A stretch of DNA of 64,000 nucleotides from Vicinamibacterales bacterium (GCA_036504215.1 DASXVO010000005.1:102486-166485); one strand, 5' to 3'; positions 9,100-18,912 are shown, numbered from the stretch's first letter. Notes: a model not told the origin generated them from the letters alone. Numbers and translations: made by a program.

Positions 9100-9190
9100 G
9101 CTATGATCGCAGACGGGCTCGAATCTCGACCGGATCACTGTCGTCCGAGCCTGCCGGAGCGCCCGTTCGCCGCCGCCGACCGACCGCCCG

Positions 9191-10375
9191 ATGCGACCCA
9201 TGACCACCCGGATTTACCTCGATTGGAACGCCACCACACCGCCGGCCCGGGAGGTCGTCGCAGCCGTCGCGGACACCCTTGCCGAAGAATATGGCAATGC
9301 CTCCAGCATCCACTCGTTTGGCCAGCGAGCGAAGGCCGCCGTGGACGGGGCACGAACGGCCGTCGCCACCCTCGTCGGTGCGGAGCCTGGCGATGTGGTG
9401 TTCACGTCGGGAGGGACCGAGGCCGACAACCTGGCCGTCCGCGGCGTGATGGATGCGGTTGCCGGATCGGCTCGGACGCGCCTGATCGTCAGCGCGGTCG
9501 AGCACGAGGCCGTGTTGAATACGGCCAAGGCCCTGGCTCACCGGGGCGTCCCCGTCACGATCCTTCCGGTTGACGCGAACGGCCTCGCGACCGTGGACGC
9601 GCTGTCGGCGGCGATCGCCGACGATGTGGCGCTCGTCTCGGTGATGCTGGCGAACAACGAGACGGGCGTCGTCGAGCCCGTGGCCGACCTCGCCCGGGTG
9701 GCGCACGCGCACGGCGCGTTGTTCCACACCGACGCGGTCCAGGCGGCCGGCAAGATCCCGGTGAACGTTCGGTCGCTTGGCATCGACCTGTTGTCCCTCG
9801 CGGCGCACAAGCTCGGCGGGCCCAAGGGCGCGGGCGCCTTGTGGATACGCCGCGGCACGAAGCTCCTTTCCCCCGTCACGGGCGGGCGCCAGGAACGGAA
9901 CCGGCGCGCCGGCACGGAGGACGTGCCCGCACTCGTCGGATTCGGCGTGGCGGCTCGCCTGGCCCACGAGCATGGCCGCGAGTCGGCGCGCCAGATGGCC
10001 GCGCTCCGGGACAGCCTCGAGGCCGGCATCCTGCGCGACGTTCCGAGAACACAGGTCAACGGCGCGGGCGCAGCACGTGTCCCGAATACGACCAACATCG
10101 CGTTCGACGGAATCGAGGCGGAATCGCTGCTGATCGCGCTCGACCTCGACGGCCTCGCCGTCTCGACCGGCTCGGCGTGTTCCTCGGGAACACTCGAGCC
10201 GTCGCACGTGCTGCGCGCGATGGGCCTGCCCCACCGGCGGGTCCAGAGCTCGATTCGTTTCAGTGTCGGGCCGACAACGACCGCGGACGAGATTCGCCGC
10301 ACGCTCGAGATCGTCCCGAGAGTCGTCGAACGCCTGCGGCAGATCGGACGGCGCGACGGCGCTGGGCGCACGTAG
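9191..10375 (+). CDS. Cysteine desulfurase (NifS/IscS class)
   Basis: This 394-residue PLP enzyme removes sulfur from cysteine as a protein persulfide for tRNA thiolation and Fe-S cluster assembly. Visible landmarks are [10 protein letters not shown] at the N-terminus, [24 protein letters not shown], the PLP lysine in [12 protein letters not shown] and the catalytic cysteine loop [17 protein letters not shown]. Two starts are close together (ATG 9191 and ATG 9200), and the protein proper begins at TRIYLDWNA. mnmA follows 23 bp downstream, so this desulfurase most likely feeds sulfur to MnmA. No iscU or suf genes are nearby. Confidence 0.95.
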   Translation: MRPMTTRIYLDWNATTPPAREVVAAVADTLAEEYGNASSIHSFGQRAKAAVDGARTAVATLVGAEPGDVVFTSGGTEADNLAVRGVMDAVAGSARTRLIVSAVEHEAVLNTAKALAHRGVPVTILPVDANGLATVDALSAAIADDVALVSVMLANNETGVVEPVADLARVAHAHGALFHTDAVQAAGKIPVNVRSLGIDLLSLAAHKLGGPKGAGALWIRRGTKLLSPVTGGRQERNRRAGTEDVPALVGFGVAARLAHEHGRESARQMAALRDSLEAGILRDVPRTQVNGAGAARVPNTTNIAFDGIEAESLLIALDLDGLAVSTGSACSSGTLEPSHVLRAMGLPHRRVQSSIRFSVGPTTTADEIRRTLEIVPRVVERLRQIGRRDGAGRT

Positions 10376-10398
10376 CACGTCGCACTTGGCACTTCCTT

Positions 10399-11505
10399 AT
10401 GTCTCGCATCGTCGTCGCCATGTCGGGCGGCGTGGACTCGTCGGTGGCCGCGGCGCTCCTGCAGCAGCAGGGCCACGAGGTCATCGGTGTGTCGATGCAG
10501 CTCTACGACCAGCGCGACGGCGAGACGACGTTCGGCTCGTGCTGCACGCTCGACGACCTGCACGATGCCCGCCGCGTGGCGGCCACGCTCGGCATCCCGC
10601 ACTACATCGTCAACCTGGAGCAGCAGTTCGAGCAGACCGTCATCTCGAACTTCGTCTCGGAGTATCTCTCCGGGCGCACGCCACTCCCCTGCGCTCACTG
10701 CAACAGCGCGCTGAAGTTCGCCGAACTACTGGACCGGGCAGCGGCGTTCGGCGCACGGTCCGTGGCGACCGGCCACTACGCGCGCGTCGTCCAGGATGCC
10801 GGCTCGGGGCTGTGGCGGCTGCTGCGCGGAGTGGACCCGACCAAGGACCAGGCCTATTTTCTGTTCTCTCTCACGCAGGCGCAGCTGGCGCACGCCATCT
10901 TTCCGCTGGGAGGCATGCGCAAGGACGCCGTGCGCGAACTGGCACGCGGATTCGGCTTGCGCGTCGCCGACAAGAAGGACAGTCAGGAGATCTGCTTCGT
11001 CGCGAACAACGACTACGCGGCGGTTGTCGAGCGCCGGGCCGGCGCGATCGCCAGCGGCGACATCGTCGACGCCAACGGCCGGGTGCTCGGTCGTCACGAG
11101 GGCATCCACCATTTCACGATCGGCCAGCGGAAGGGATTGGGCATCGCGGCCCCCGCGCCGCTCTACGTCACGGGCATCGACGCGTTGCGCGCAACGGTGA
11201 CGGTCGGCCCGAAACGCGATCTCGAGCGGACACGGCTGACGGCGTCTGGTGTGAGCTGGATGTCCGGAACTGCTCCGTCGACCCCGGTGGAGGCGGCCGC
11301 GCAGATCCGTTACCGGCACCCGGCCGCACCCGCCTCGATCATCGCCCTCGACGGCGCGCGCGCGGCCGTCGAGTTCGACGCGCCTCAGCCCGCGATCACG
11401 CCAGGCCAGGCGGTGGTCTTCTACGACGGGGACGAGGTGCTGGGAGGCGGATGGATCGACGGGGGGGGGGCACAACAAGGAGGAAGGATGAAGGAGGAAG
11501 GATGA
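10399..11505 (+). CDS. mnmA: tRNA-specific 2-thiouridylase MnmA
   Basis: This 368-residue enzyme makes the 2-thio group of s2U34 in tRNA-Lys, -Glu and -Gln. The PP-loop SGGVDSS is at residues about 8-14. The catalytic cysteines lie in [13 protein letters not shown] and QEICFVANN, and the [13 protein letters not shown] segment is typical. The start is ATG 10399. The body ends normally around VLGGGWIDG. The reading frame then passes through a run of ten G (11461-11470) and into purine-rich heptamer repeats, so the last dozen residues ([14 protein letters not shown]) are repeat-encoded. A change in the G-tract length would alter only this tail. It is co-transcribed with the cysteine desulfurase. 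tRNA-Lys(TTT) and tRNA-Glu(TTC), two of its substrates, are encoded in the same window. Confidence 0.95.
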   Translation: MSRIVVAMSGGVDSSVAAALLQQQGHEVIGVSMQLYDQRDGETTFGSCCTLDDLHDARRVAATLGIPHYIVNLEQQFEQTVISNFVSEYLSGRTPLPCAHCNSALKFAELLDRAAAFGARSVATGHYARVVQDAGSGLWRLLRGVDPTKDQAYFLFSLTQAQLAHAIFPLGGMRKDAVRELARGFGLRVADKKDSQEICFVANNDYAAVVERRAGAIASGDIVDANGRVLGRHEGIHHFTIGQRKGLGIAAPAPLYVTGIDALRATVTVGPKRDLERTRLTASGVSWMSGTAPSTPVEAAAQIRYRHPAAPASIIALDGARAAVEFDAPQPAITPGQAVVFYDGDEVLGGGWIDGGGAQQGGRMKEEG

Positions 11506-11565
11506 AGGAGGAAGGCGGAAGGACGGAGAGAGAGGAAGCAGGAAGGATGAAGGCGGAAGGACGAG
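11478..11565 (+). repeat. Heptanucleotide tandem repeat (AAGGNNG units)
   Basis: Units read aaggagg, aaggatg, aaggagg, aaggatg, aaggagg, aaggcgg, aaggacg and then degenerate copies. The period is 7 bp. The array fills the gap between the convergent mnmA and trxB genes and supplies the last codons of mnmA. The same unit family recurs at 37100 (same strand) and at 57836 (opposite strand). Confidence 0.85.
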
Positions 11566-11652
11566 AACGGGATGACGCGGACAAAGGGACGACGGCAGGC
11601 AGGGCGGGACGGACTGTCGTCGACTGCCCTGCCTCCACCTCCGGTGTCCGTC

Positions 11653-12627
11653 CTACTTTCCGACCGATGCCGCCGCTGCGCCAGTCTCCTGCGCGTCCTC
11701 CGGCAAGTTCTCGATGAAGTGCTCTGCGTCGAGCGCGGCCATGCAGCCGGAACCGGCGGCCGTGATCGCTTGCCGATAGACGTGGTCCTGAACGTCGCCG
11801 CACGCGAACACGCCCGGCACGCTGGTGTGCGTGCCCTCGTGGGTGAGGAGATAACCGTTCGCGTCCATCGCCAACTGATCGACGAACAGTGACGTATTCG
11901 GCGTGTGGCCGATGGCGACAAAGAGGCCGTCGAGCGGCAGTTCGCTCCGGTCGCCCGTCACCGTGTCACGCAGCACCACGCCAGTCATCCGCCCCTGCTC
12001 GACGTCCCTGACCTCCTCCACCACCGAGTTCCACCGGAACTCGATCTTCGGGTTGGCGGCGGCCTTGTCGCGCATGATCTTCGAGCCGCGCAACTCGTGG
12101 CGCCGATGGATCAACGTCACGCGCGATGCGAACTTCGTGAGGAAGATCGCCTCCTCGAGCGCCGAATCGCCACCGCCCACAACGGCTATCGCCTTGTTGC
12201 GAAAGAAGAACCCGTCGCAGGTCGCGCACGTGGACACACCGTGTCCCATCAGCCGGCGTTCCGAGGGCAGCCCGAGAAGTCGGGCCGACGCCCCGGTGGC
12301 GACGATGACCGCACGGGCGGTGAAGGCCGCGTCGGTCGTGCGCACGGTGAAGGGTCGTCTCGAGAAGTCAACCGACTCGACGTGGCCCTCGATGATCTCG
12401 GTGCCGAACCGCTCGGCCTGCGCGCGCATCGCTCCCATGAGTTCCGGCCCCATGATGCCGTCGCTGAACCCAGGGAAATTCTCGACGGTCGTCGTGATCA
12501 TCAACTGGCCGCCGGCCTCCCGGCCCTCGATGAGCAGCGGACGCAGGTTCGCACGGGCCGAGTACACCGCCGCCGTCAATCCTGCCGGTCCCGATCCGAT
12601 AATGATGACGTTTCGAGGCTCGTTCAT
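11653..12627 (-). CDS. trxB: Thioredoxin-disulfide reductase
   Basis: This 324-residue FAD/NADPH enzyme reduces thioredoxin. The FAD-binding GSGPAG is at residues 11-16. The redox pair CATC is at residues 134-137, followed by DGFFF. The NADPH-binding [12 protein letters not shown] and the C-terminal FAD motif [21 protein letters not shown] are both present. The length is standard. It lies 3 bp downstream of trxA, so the two form a trxA-trxB operon. It converges on mnmA, and the gap holds the heptamer repeat. Confidence 0.96.
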   Translation of the reverse strand: MNEPRNVIIIGSGPAGLTAAVYSARANLRPLLIEGREAGGQLMITTTVENFPGFSDGIMGPELMGAMRAQAERFGTEIIEGHVESVDFSRRPFTVRTTDAAFTARAVIVATGASARLLGLPSERRLMGHGVSTCATCDGFFFRNKAIAVVGGGDSALEEAIFLTKFASRVTLIHRRHELRGSKIMRDKAAANPKIEFRWNSVVEEVRDVEQGRMTGVVLRDTVTGDRSELPLDGLFVAIGHTPNTSLFVDQLAMDANGYLLTHEGTHTSVPGVFACGDVQDHVYRQAITAAGSGCMAALDAEHFIENLPEDAQETGAAAASVGK

Positions 12628-12630
12628 AGA

Positions 12631-12960
12631 TTACACGTGGCGTTCGACCATCTTCTTGATGGTGTCCTTGTCCACGGCACCGACGATGGTGTCGACCATC
12701 TCGCCGCCCTTGAAGATCATGAGTGTCGGGATGCCGCGGATGCCCAGGCGCATCGGCACCTCCGAGTTCTCGTCCACGTTCATCTTCGCCACCGTGAGGC
12801 GGCCTGCAAAGTCGTTGGCCAGCTGATCCACCGTGGGAGCGATGCGCTTGCACGGCATGCACCACTCCGCCCAGAAATCGATGAGGACTGGCGTGGCGGA
12901 CTTCACGACGGACTGCTCGAACGTTGAATCGGTGACGGTCTGGATGATATCGGATGCCAT
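12631..12960 (-). CDS. trxA: Thioredoxin with CMPC active site
   Basis: This 109-residue thioredoxin-fold protein has the active site WCMPCK at residues 33-38 in place of the canonical WCGPCK. The rest is standard: VLIDFWAEWC, the KMNVDEN strand, the cis-Pro loop GIRGIPTLMIF and GAVDKDTI. The residue between the two cysteines tunes redox potential, so Met for Gly may shift its reactivity. It is co-transcribed with trxB, which supports a genuine thioredoxin role. An AGAGGGAG ribosome-binding site precedes the ATG. Confidence 0.95.
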   Translation of the reverse strand: MASDIIQTVTDSTFEQSVVKSATPVLIDFWAEWCMPCKRIAPTVDQLANDFAGRLTVAKMNVDENSEVPMRLGIRGIPTLMIFKGGEMVDTIVGAVDKDTIKKMVERHV

Positions 12961-13041
12961 CGGTGCTCCCTCTGGGACCGCGCGTCGCGGCCGGCTCGGT
13001 TTCGTGTCTATTGACTGGATTCAGGACGGCTCGATCTGGTT

Positions 13042-14505
13042 TCAGTCCTGTTTCCTGGCCCGGATCGCACGCTCGTACACTTTGACGTACTCGGCGGCCG
13101 ATACGTCCCAGGAATGGTCCTGGGCCATGCCCGCCATCTGAAGCGTCCGCCACACTTTCGGCTTCTTGAACACGCTCAGCGCCCTCTCCAGGCACGTCAG
13201 CAGGGCTTCTGCCGAGTAGTCACGAAACTTGAATCCCGTGCCGGAGTTCGTTCTCGCGTTCCAGTTGTCGATCGTATCATCGAGGCCGCCGGTTGCGCGC
13301 ACGACCGGCACCGTCCCGTAGCGCAAGCTGTACATCTGGTTCAGACCGCAGGGTTCGAAGCGGGACGGCATCAGGAACATGTCCGCCCCGGCTTCGATCA
13401 GGTGCGCCAGCGACTCGTCGAACCCGATGGTGGCGGCAATCCGGTCCGGGTGGCGCGCCGCCAGCGATCGCCAAAGTTCCTCGTAGCGAGGCTCGCCGCT
13501 GCCGAGCAGCACGAAGGTGGCGTCGAGTTCGGGCAGGCAATCGGCTATCTCGGCCAGCAGGTCGAAGCCCTTCTGATCGACCATCCGCGATACCAGCCCG
13601 ACAATCGGCCGCTTGCTCGTGCCCGGCGTCGCCGGCAGACCGCAGCGCTCGAGCAGCGCCAGACGCGACTTCTGTTTGCCCACCAGCGTGTCCCGGTCGT
13701 ACGGCGACGGAAGGAACCGATCGCGCGCCGGATTCCATGCCTCCACGTCGATGCCGTTCAGGATTCCGCACAACTGCTTGCTGCGACGACGCAGGATCCC
13801 GTCGAAACCAAACCCGAACTCCGGCGTCTGGATCTCCCGGGCGTAGCGCCGGCTGACCGTGGTGACGACGTCGCTGAAATTGATGCCGCCCTTCAGGAAG
13901 CTGAGCTTTCCCCAATACTCGAGGCCGTCGATCCCGAACAGCTCCCACGCCAGGCCGAGCGCCGGCATCCAAACGGGCAGGAACAGCCCCTGGTAGGCGA
14001 GGTTGTGGATCGTGAACACCGACGCGACGCCACCGAGTGCAGGGTGGTTGGCAAAGAGCGTCCGGAGGTACACGGGTGCGAGGCCCGCCTGCCAGTCGTG
14101 GGCGTGCACGACGTGCGGGCGGAAACCGCTCCTGGCGGCGAACTCGAGCGCGGCCCGCGCGAGCAGCGCGAACCGGGTGGCGTTGTCGGGATAGTCCTCG
14201 TTCCCGACACCGTAGAGATCCGGACGGTCGTAGAGTTCGGGACAGTCGATCAGGACCGCGCGAGCTCCATCCGCGAGCTGGTGCGCCACGAATGCGGTGT
14301 CCACCGTCCGGCCAGCGACGGTCAACGGGATCCGGTCGACGACTTCACCGCCCGCCCCCGCCGCGTAGCGGGGCACCACCAGGTCCACGCGGTGCCCGAG
14401 GCGCGCCAGCGCCAGCGGGAGCCCACCGGCGACATCACCCAGGCCGCCGGTCTTCGAGAACGGGACAGCCTCCGACGCAATCATCAGGATGTTTCGTGGC
14501 GGCAT
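13042..14505 (-). CDS. glgA: Glycogen (starch) synthase, GT5 family
   Basis: This 487-residue glycosyltransferase elongates alpha-1,4-glucan, using ADP-glucose in most bacterial family members. The N-terminal donor-binding loop is SKTGGLGDVAGGLPLALA. The catalytic-domain motif PSRFEPCGLNQMYSLRYG includes the conserved Glu of the retaining GT-B fold, and TGGLDDTI follows. The length matches GlgA. No glgB, glgC or glgP is adjacent, so glycogen metabolism is dispersed in this genome. It lies upstream of trxA-trxB in the same direction with an 81-bp gap. Confidence 0.95.
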   Translation of the reverse strand: MPPRNILMIASEAVPFSKTGGLGDVAGGLPLALARLGHRVDLVVPRYAAGAGGEVVDRIPLTVAGRTVDTAFVAHQLADGARAVLIDCPELYDRPDLYGVGNEDYPDNATRFALLARAALEFAARSGFRPHVVHAHDWQAGLAPVYLRTLFANHPALGGVASVFTIHNLAYQGLFLPVWMPALGLAWELFGIDGLEYWGKLSFLKGGINFSDVVTTVSRRYAREIQTPEFGFGFDGILRRRSKQLCGILNGIDVEAWNPARDRFLPSPYDRDTLVGKQKSRLALLERCGLPATPGTSKRPIVGLVSRMVDQKGFDLLAEIADCLPELDATFVLLGSGEPRYEELWRSLAARHPDRIAATIGFDESLAHLIEAGADMFLMPSRFEPCGLNQMYSLRYGTVPVVRATGGLDDTIDNWNARTNSGTGFKFRDYSAEALLTCLERALSVFKKPKVWRTLQMAGMAQDHSWDVSAAEYVKVYERAIRARKQD

Positions 14506-14687
14506 GGCACCTCGTTTCGATCGCAGACCAGTTTACACGCCAGCTCGAGAATAGACCACGAAGGCGACATTCTCACGCAGAGGCCGCATGGATCGCAGAG
14601 ACACGCCTTGCACGCGTCTGTGCCCCGCCTTCCCCCCTGACCACCTTCTTCCGGGCCTCCACGGGCTCTGCGAGCTGTGGGTAGAAA

Positions 14688-15638
14688 TCACCGCTGCTTG
14701 CGCAGCCGGTCGATCAGGGCTCGGAGGTCGTTGGGCAGCGGGGCGGCGAACTCCACGCGCCGGCGGGTGGCGGGGTGGCGGAACGCGAGCCGGGCGGCGT
14801 GGAGCGCCTGACGGGGGAATGCCGGTTCGGTCTTCTCGTCGCGCGCCCGCCCGAAGCGGTAGACACGTTCGCCCACGAGCGCGTAGCCGCGCGAGCCGGC
14901 CTGCACGCGGATCTGGTTGCGCTTGCCGGTCACGAGCGACACCTCGATCAGCGCCTGGTGTCGAAACTGCTCCACCACCCGAAAGCGCGCCTCGGCGTCC
15001 TTCGCGCGTTCCTCCTGACCGTGGGCCCGTTTCTGGACGAGGCGCTCGGCATCCCACACGAGCTTGTCGCGCCACACGCCCGAGGTCGGCTCGATGCGGC
15101 CGTTCACGACCGCGAGGTAGATCCGTTCCGGCGTTCGCCTCTCGAACTGCGCCTTCACGGCCTCGCGCACGTCCTGGGACAACGCGAACACCACGAGCCC
15201 GCTCGTGTCCCGATCGATGCGATGCACGACGTACGGCCGCACGCGCAAGGCGGACCGCAGGTGGTCCGCCAGCAGGTCGCGCAGCGTCACCTCTCCGCGG
15301 GCCTCGCCAGGCAGCGGCTCGACCAGCCATCCTGGCGGTTTGTTGACCACGATCAGCGAGTCGTCCTCATAGACGAGGTCGAGGGCCTCGCGGGACGCGA
15401 CGATCTCGCGGGTGCGAGGCCGTGAGCTGCCCGGCCGGTCCGGCCAGAATCCCACGCGGTCGCCCGCCGAAAGACGTCGGCCCGCATCGGTGAACACGAG
15501 TTCCTTGTCGTTGAGGAAGATCTTCCCGCACTCGATCGCGTCACGCGCCTTGCCGCGCGACCCGATCTCGGGCCGCGCCGCCAGCCAGGCGTCGAGGCGC
15601 GTGCCGGCAGCCTTCGCGTCGGCGGTCCACGTTTTCAT
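14688..15638 (-). CDS. RluA-family pseudouridine synthase
   Basis: About 316 residues from ATG 15638. A short S4-type RNA-binding domain at the N-terminus (TRLDAWLAARPEIGSRGKARDAIECGKIFLN) is followed by the synthase domain, with DDSLIVVNKPPGWLVEP, the catalytic-Asp motif VHRIDRDTSGLVVFA and the GKRNQIRVQ segment. These enzymes isomerise uridines in rRNA or tRNA, and the target cannot be assigned. An upstream extension to 15713 is open but overlaps the terminator of the neighbouring receptor gene. TACAGT lies 8 nt before the chosen ATG, so the mRNA may have almost no leader. Confidence 0.92.
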   Translation of the reverse strand: MKTWTADAKAAGTRLDAWLAARPEIGSRGKARDAIECGKIFLNDKELVFTDAGRRLSAGDRVGFWPDRPGSSRPRTREIVASREALDLVYEDDSLIVVNKPPGWLVEPLPGEARGEVTLRDLLADHLRSALRVRPYVVHRIDRDTSGLVVFALSQDVREAVKAQFERRTPERIYLAVVNGRIEPTSGVWRDKLVWDAERLVQKRAHGQEERAKDAEARFRVVEQFRHQALIEVSLVTGKRNQIRVQAGSRGYALVGERVYRFGRARDEKTEPAFPRQALHAARLAFRHPATRRRVEFAAPLPNDLRALIDRLRKQR

Positions 15639-15654
15639 CGCACACGACTGTACA

Positions 15655-15691
15655 AGAAAACGGCCCCAGGAGCCGAACGCTCCCGGGGCCG
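15655..15691 (-). terminator. Intrinsic terminator of the 15.7-18.5 kb TonB receptor gene
   Basis: On the minus strand a 12-bp stem with one mismatch (cggccccgggag / ctcctggggccg, 7-nt loop) is followed by TTTTCTTG. It lies 38 bp after the receptor stop and just before the pseudouridine synthase start. Confidence 0.8.
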
Positions 15692-15728
15692 ATACCGCGA
15701 TGCGCCGTGGCACCGCGAAACGGAGAGG

Positions 15729-18464
15729 CTAGAACGACCAGCGGAAGCCGAGCGTCGCCTGGCGCCCGGACTGGAGCGTCAACGGATCACCGAAGGCCAC
15801 CTTGTAGCTCTGGCCCGTCGCGTCCGTCAACGACCTGGTCGGGTACCGCGTGTTGCGGCTGAGAACGGCGCCCTGGTTGAACACGTTCGCAATATCGACA
15901 TACACACCGAAGCGATGGACGCCGAACGCGAATACCTTCTCGGCCCGCAGGTCGAGGTTTGTCGTCGAGTCGTTCAGGTTGCTGTCGCGCGGCTGCAGGT
16001 TGACGTCCAGCGAGCCGCTCCAGGCGAACCTGCTCCCCGGCATGCGTGAAAACGCCGCATACGGATAGCCCGACAGGTAGCGCCAGTACCCGTTCAGCGA
16101 CACCTCGACCTTCGGAATCTGGTAGCCTCCAAAGATCTTCACCTCGTGACGGCGCTCGTACGACGTTGGCCCGTCGTAGTACCCGAGGATCGTGTTCGGC
16201 GTCTCGAACTGGCCGCTCGAGATACCCGCGTAGGTGCCGTTGCCCACCCGGCCGGTCGTCTTCGACAGCACATAGGAGATCTGCGCCTGCCACCGGTTCC
16301 GCATCGCCCGCTGCAGGACCAGCATCATGCCTCGGTACTTGCGGTTCGAGTCGACGCTGACGGTCTGCCCGTTCGAGAGGTTGTACGTGACGGAGTCGGT
16401 GTTGTGGATGAGGAACTGCTGCGTTCCCGGGTTGGCCCACTTGTAGAGGGTCAGCGCCGGTCCTCCCGGCATCGGGTTCGCGAAGGTGAACGGCGTCCAC
16501 GAACCGTTGACGAGCGTGGAGTTCACGAAGTTCTTCCAGTCGCGCATGATTCCGGTCGCGGTGAACTTGAAGTCGCGGCCGATCTGCTGCTCCCAGGAGA
16601 AATTGATCTCATCCACGCGCGGGTGCTTGATGTTGTCGGCCACCGAGTACTTCGAGGCGCCCGGCACGACGTTGATGGGCGGCTTGCGGAGAACCGGATT
16701 CGCCACCGTCCCGCCAACCTCGTACGTGAGCTGATCGTCCATACCCGACGCTGCCCGGCTCCACGACGAGAACACCGCGCTGTCGTACAGCTGGCCGTAG
16801 TAGCCCTTGAGCACCGACATGCCCTTGCCGGTCACGTCCCAGGCGAACCCGACACGCGGACCGACCGACAGCGTCGAGTAGAGCTGCTTGCCCGTGATCG
16901 AGTCTTCACCGGTGATGTGGTCGACGCGGACGCCGAGATTCGCCGTCACGCGACCGAGCTTCCACTGGTCCTGCGCGTAGAACGACTCGCGCTTGTTCTT
17001 GCCCTGCAGGTCGTACCCGTAGGTGTACGCCAGGTAGGGCTGGCCACCGTAGTCGTAGTAATACACGCCCGGGCTGACGTAGTGGTACCGGTCGCGGATG
17101 CTGCTGCGCTCGATTTCCGCACCGAACTTGAAGTTGTGGGACCCGGCGAGCTGCGCGTACTTCGACACCGCGGCGTTCAACTGGTTGCGCGTCCGGTCGT
17201 ACTGCGAGTAGGTGCCCGCACCGCCGGAGTAGGCGCCCGTCTCGCCGTCCAGATGCGCCGGCGCCTGGATGACCGGATTCAGGTCGTAGTAACCCCACCA
17301 GCCCGTGAACTTCGCCTCGAGGAAGGTGGACGCGTTGAACACCTTGCGATACTGCGCGTTGTAGATGACCTCGGGCGAGTCCTGGTCGATCGTCTGGTTG
17401 TTGCTCGTCACCGCGTAGCCGGGGATGTAACCGGTCCGGCCCTTCTGGTTGTACGAATCGTACTGCAGCGACCCGACGATGTTGTCGTTCGGCGTCGGCT
17501 GGAACGTGAACTTGAAGTTGAAGCGCGGGCTCACTTCCTGACGGATCGGACCGGTGACCTTCTGCGAGATGAAGTACCGCTGGATGCTCGTGAAGAAGAA
17601 GATCTTGTCCTTCTTCAGCGGCCCGCCCAACTGGACCGTGTAGTCCTTCATGCTGAAGATCACCGGCGGCGTCCCGAGGTTCTTGTTGAGCTTCGTGATC
17701 GCCGGATCGGTGTTGTTGCCCGCCAGGCTGTCGGACGTGTAGCGGTACTCGGACAGGGAGGAGAACCGGTTCCCGCCCGACTTGGTGATCGTGTTGACCA
17801 CCGTGCCGGTGAACCCGCCGTACTCGGCCGGCTGGCCGAGACCGCCCACCTGCACCTCGTCGATGATGTTGTAGTTGTAGAACGCCCAGGCCGTGCCGCC
17901 CTCCGGGTCGCGCGTGTCCACGCCGTCGAGCATCAGCGAGTTGGCCCCGTCCGACGCGCCGCCGAACGCGGAACCATCGTTAACGCCGGGCGAGTACTGG
18001 AGGATGCTGACGGCCGGGTTGTTGTGCGACAGCGGCATGCTGAACAGCATGTCCTGCGACATGTTGGTGTCGGTCGCCGTCGACGTCGTATCGATCGTCA
18101 CGGCGTTCGCCACGACATCAACCGTCTCGGACAGCCCGCCCACGCCCATTTGCAGCGGTACGTCCACCGTCTTGCCGACACCGACATCGAGGCTCTGCTG
18201 CTCCTTCGGCCTGAAGCCCTGCAACTCGGCCTTCACCGAGTAACTGCCAGGCGTGAGGCCGATGAAGCGGTACTCACCCTTCGAGTCTGTGACCTGCGTC
18301 TGAGTGCCCGTCTTGCCCGTCAGCGTCACGGTGACGCCCGGCAGCACGCCTCCCTGTTGGTCGGTGACCTTGCCGCCGAGCGTGCCCGTCAGTGACTGGG
18401 CACTGGCAGCTCCGGCGAAGGCCACGAGCGCGACAAGGAGGGCGAAGATGACTGTGCGTCTCAT
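15729..18464 (-). CDS. TonB-dependent receptor, Oar-type, with carboxypeptidase-regulatory-like domain (copy 1)
   Basis: This is a 911-residue outer-membrane protein. A Sec signal peptide (MRRTVIFALLVALVAFAGAASAQ) precedes a CarboxypepD_reg-like beta-sandwich (residues about 25-110: GGKVTDQQGGVLPGVTVTL ... GEYRFIGLTPGSYSVKAEL). A plug-like region follows (SMPLSHNNPAVSILQ, then ANSLMLDGVDTRDPEG), and then a large beta-barrel ends in TLGFRWSF with the terminal Phe typical of barrel proteins. Oar-type receptors import or export large substrates in a TonB-dependent way. The ligand is unknown. The small membrane protein gene lies 18 bp upstream in the same direction, and the divergent gene beyond it encodes a sulfatase-like/TPR protein. 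Confidence 0.93.
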   Translation of the reverse strand: MRRTVIFALLVALVAFAGAASAQSLTGTLGGKVTDQQGGVLPGVTVTLTGKTGTQTQVTDSKGEYRFIGLTPGSYSVKAELQGFRPKEQQSLDVGVGKTVDVPLQMGVGGLSETVDVVANAVTIDTTSTATDTNMSQDMLFSMPLSHNNPAVSILQYSPGVNDGSAFGGASDGANSLMLDGVDTRDPEGGTAWAFYNYNIIDEVQVGGLGQPAEYGGFTGTVVNTITKSGGNRFSSLSEYRYTSDSLAGNNTDPAITKLNKNLGTPPVIFSMKDYTVQLGGPLKKDKIFFFTSIQRYFISQKVTGPIRQEVSPRFNFKFTFQPTPNDNIVGSLQYDSYNQKGRTGYIPGYAVTSNNQTIDQDSPEVIYNAQYRKVFNASTFLEAKFTGWWGYYDLNPVIQAPAHLDGETGAYSGGAGTYSQYDRTRNQLNAAVSKYAQLAGSHNFKFGAEIERSSIRDRYHYVSPGVYYYDYGGQPYLAYTYGYDLQGKNKRESFYAQDQWKLGRVTANLGVRVDHITGEDSITGKQLYSTLSVGPRVGFAWDVTGKGMSVLKGYYGQLYDSAVFSSWSRAASGMDDQLTYEVGGTVANPVLRKPPINVVPGASKYSVADNIKHPRVDEINFSWEQQIGRDFKFTATGIMRDWKNFVNSTLVNGSWTPFTFANPMPGGPALTLYKWANPGTQQFLIHNTDSVTYNLSNGQTVSVDSNRKYRGMMLVLQRAMRNRWQAQISYVLSKTTGRVGNGTYAGISSGQFETPNTILGYYDGPTSYERRHEVKIFGGYQIPKVEVSLNGYWRYLSGYPYAAFSRMPGSRFAWSGSLDVNLQPRDSNLNDSTTNLDLRAEKVFAFGVHRFGVYVDIANVFNQGAVLSRNTRYPTRSLTDATGQSYKVAFGDPLTLQSGRQATLGFRWSF

Positions 18465-18482
18465 GCTCTTATGCCTCCTTGC

Positions 18483-18815
18483 CTACTGATTGGCGCGAAT
18501 GACGGAGTGGATGCGGTCATGACTGGCCGAGTAGACCGCGAAGCCAGTCCCGGCGCCCACAACGGCCAGCACGATTAGCCCGGCCGGAGTCTTGAAGAAC
18601 GACTTCGAGCCGAGTTGTGCCGTACCCTCGGAGCTACCCGCCGGACGCGCCTGCTCGAGGCGTGCAGTGGCCGCGGCCTTGGCAATCGAGGCCTTCAGGG
18701 GCGTCGGAGCCGCCTTGCCTTCGTCTGCCAGGGACGGCAGGGGAACGGCAACGAGGGCCACGGCGAGCGCCACGGCCCGCGTAGCCAGCCGCCATCTGCG
18801 GACTTGAAGTTTCAC
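18483..18815 (-). CDS. Small exported protein with C-terminal transmembrane helix, partner of TonB receptor 1
   Basis: A 110-residue protein starting at GTG 18815, chosen because AAGGAGGAG lies just upstream. A longer frame runs to 18911 but would cross the promoter. The N-terminus is a signal peptide (RAVALAVALVAVPLPSLADEG). The middle is Ala/Lys-rich, and the C-terminus has one hydrophobic helix (LIVLAVVGAGTGFAVYSAS) followed by HDRIHSVIRANQ. I do not recognise a named family. It lies 18 bp before the receptor gene on the same strand, so it is probably co-expressed with it and anchored in the envelope. Confidence 0.7.
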   Translation of the reverse strand: MKLQVRRWRLATRAVALAVALVAVPLPSLADEGKAAPTPLKASIAKAAATARLEQARPAGSSEGTAQLGSKSFFKTPAGLIVLAVVGAGTGFAVYSASHDRIHSVIRANQ

Positions 18816-18883
18816 CTTGTTCTCCTCCTTGGAATCGAGATGCCGCACTGCACGAGAACTGCCCGGTCTCGACAGCGCCCGCG

Positions 18884-18889
18884 AGTATA
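18884..18889 (-). promoter_or_regulatory. Probable -10 (TATACT) of the small protein-TonB receptor 1 operon
   Basis: TATACT on the minus strand, about 70 nt before GTG 18815, is the best -10 match in the gap. TGTGAG lies 17 nt upstream as a weak -35. Confidence 0.4.
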
Positions 18890-18912
18890 CTCCAAACGCT
18901 CTGCCACTCACA

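Noticed and set aside
16146..18395. 749-codon plus-strand frame opposite TonB receptor 1
   Set aside because: Shadow of the receptor gene. It is low-complexity Arg/Val/Leu sequence with no signal peptide or domain.
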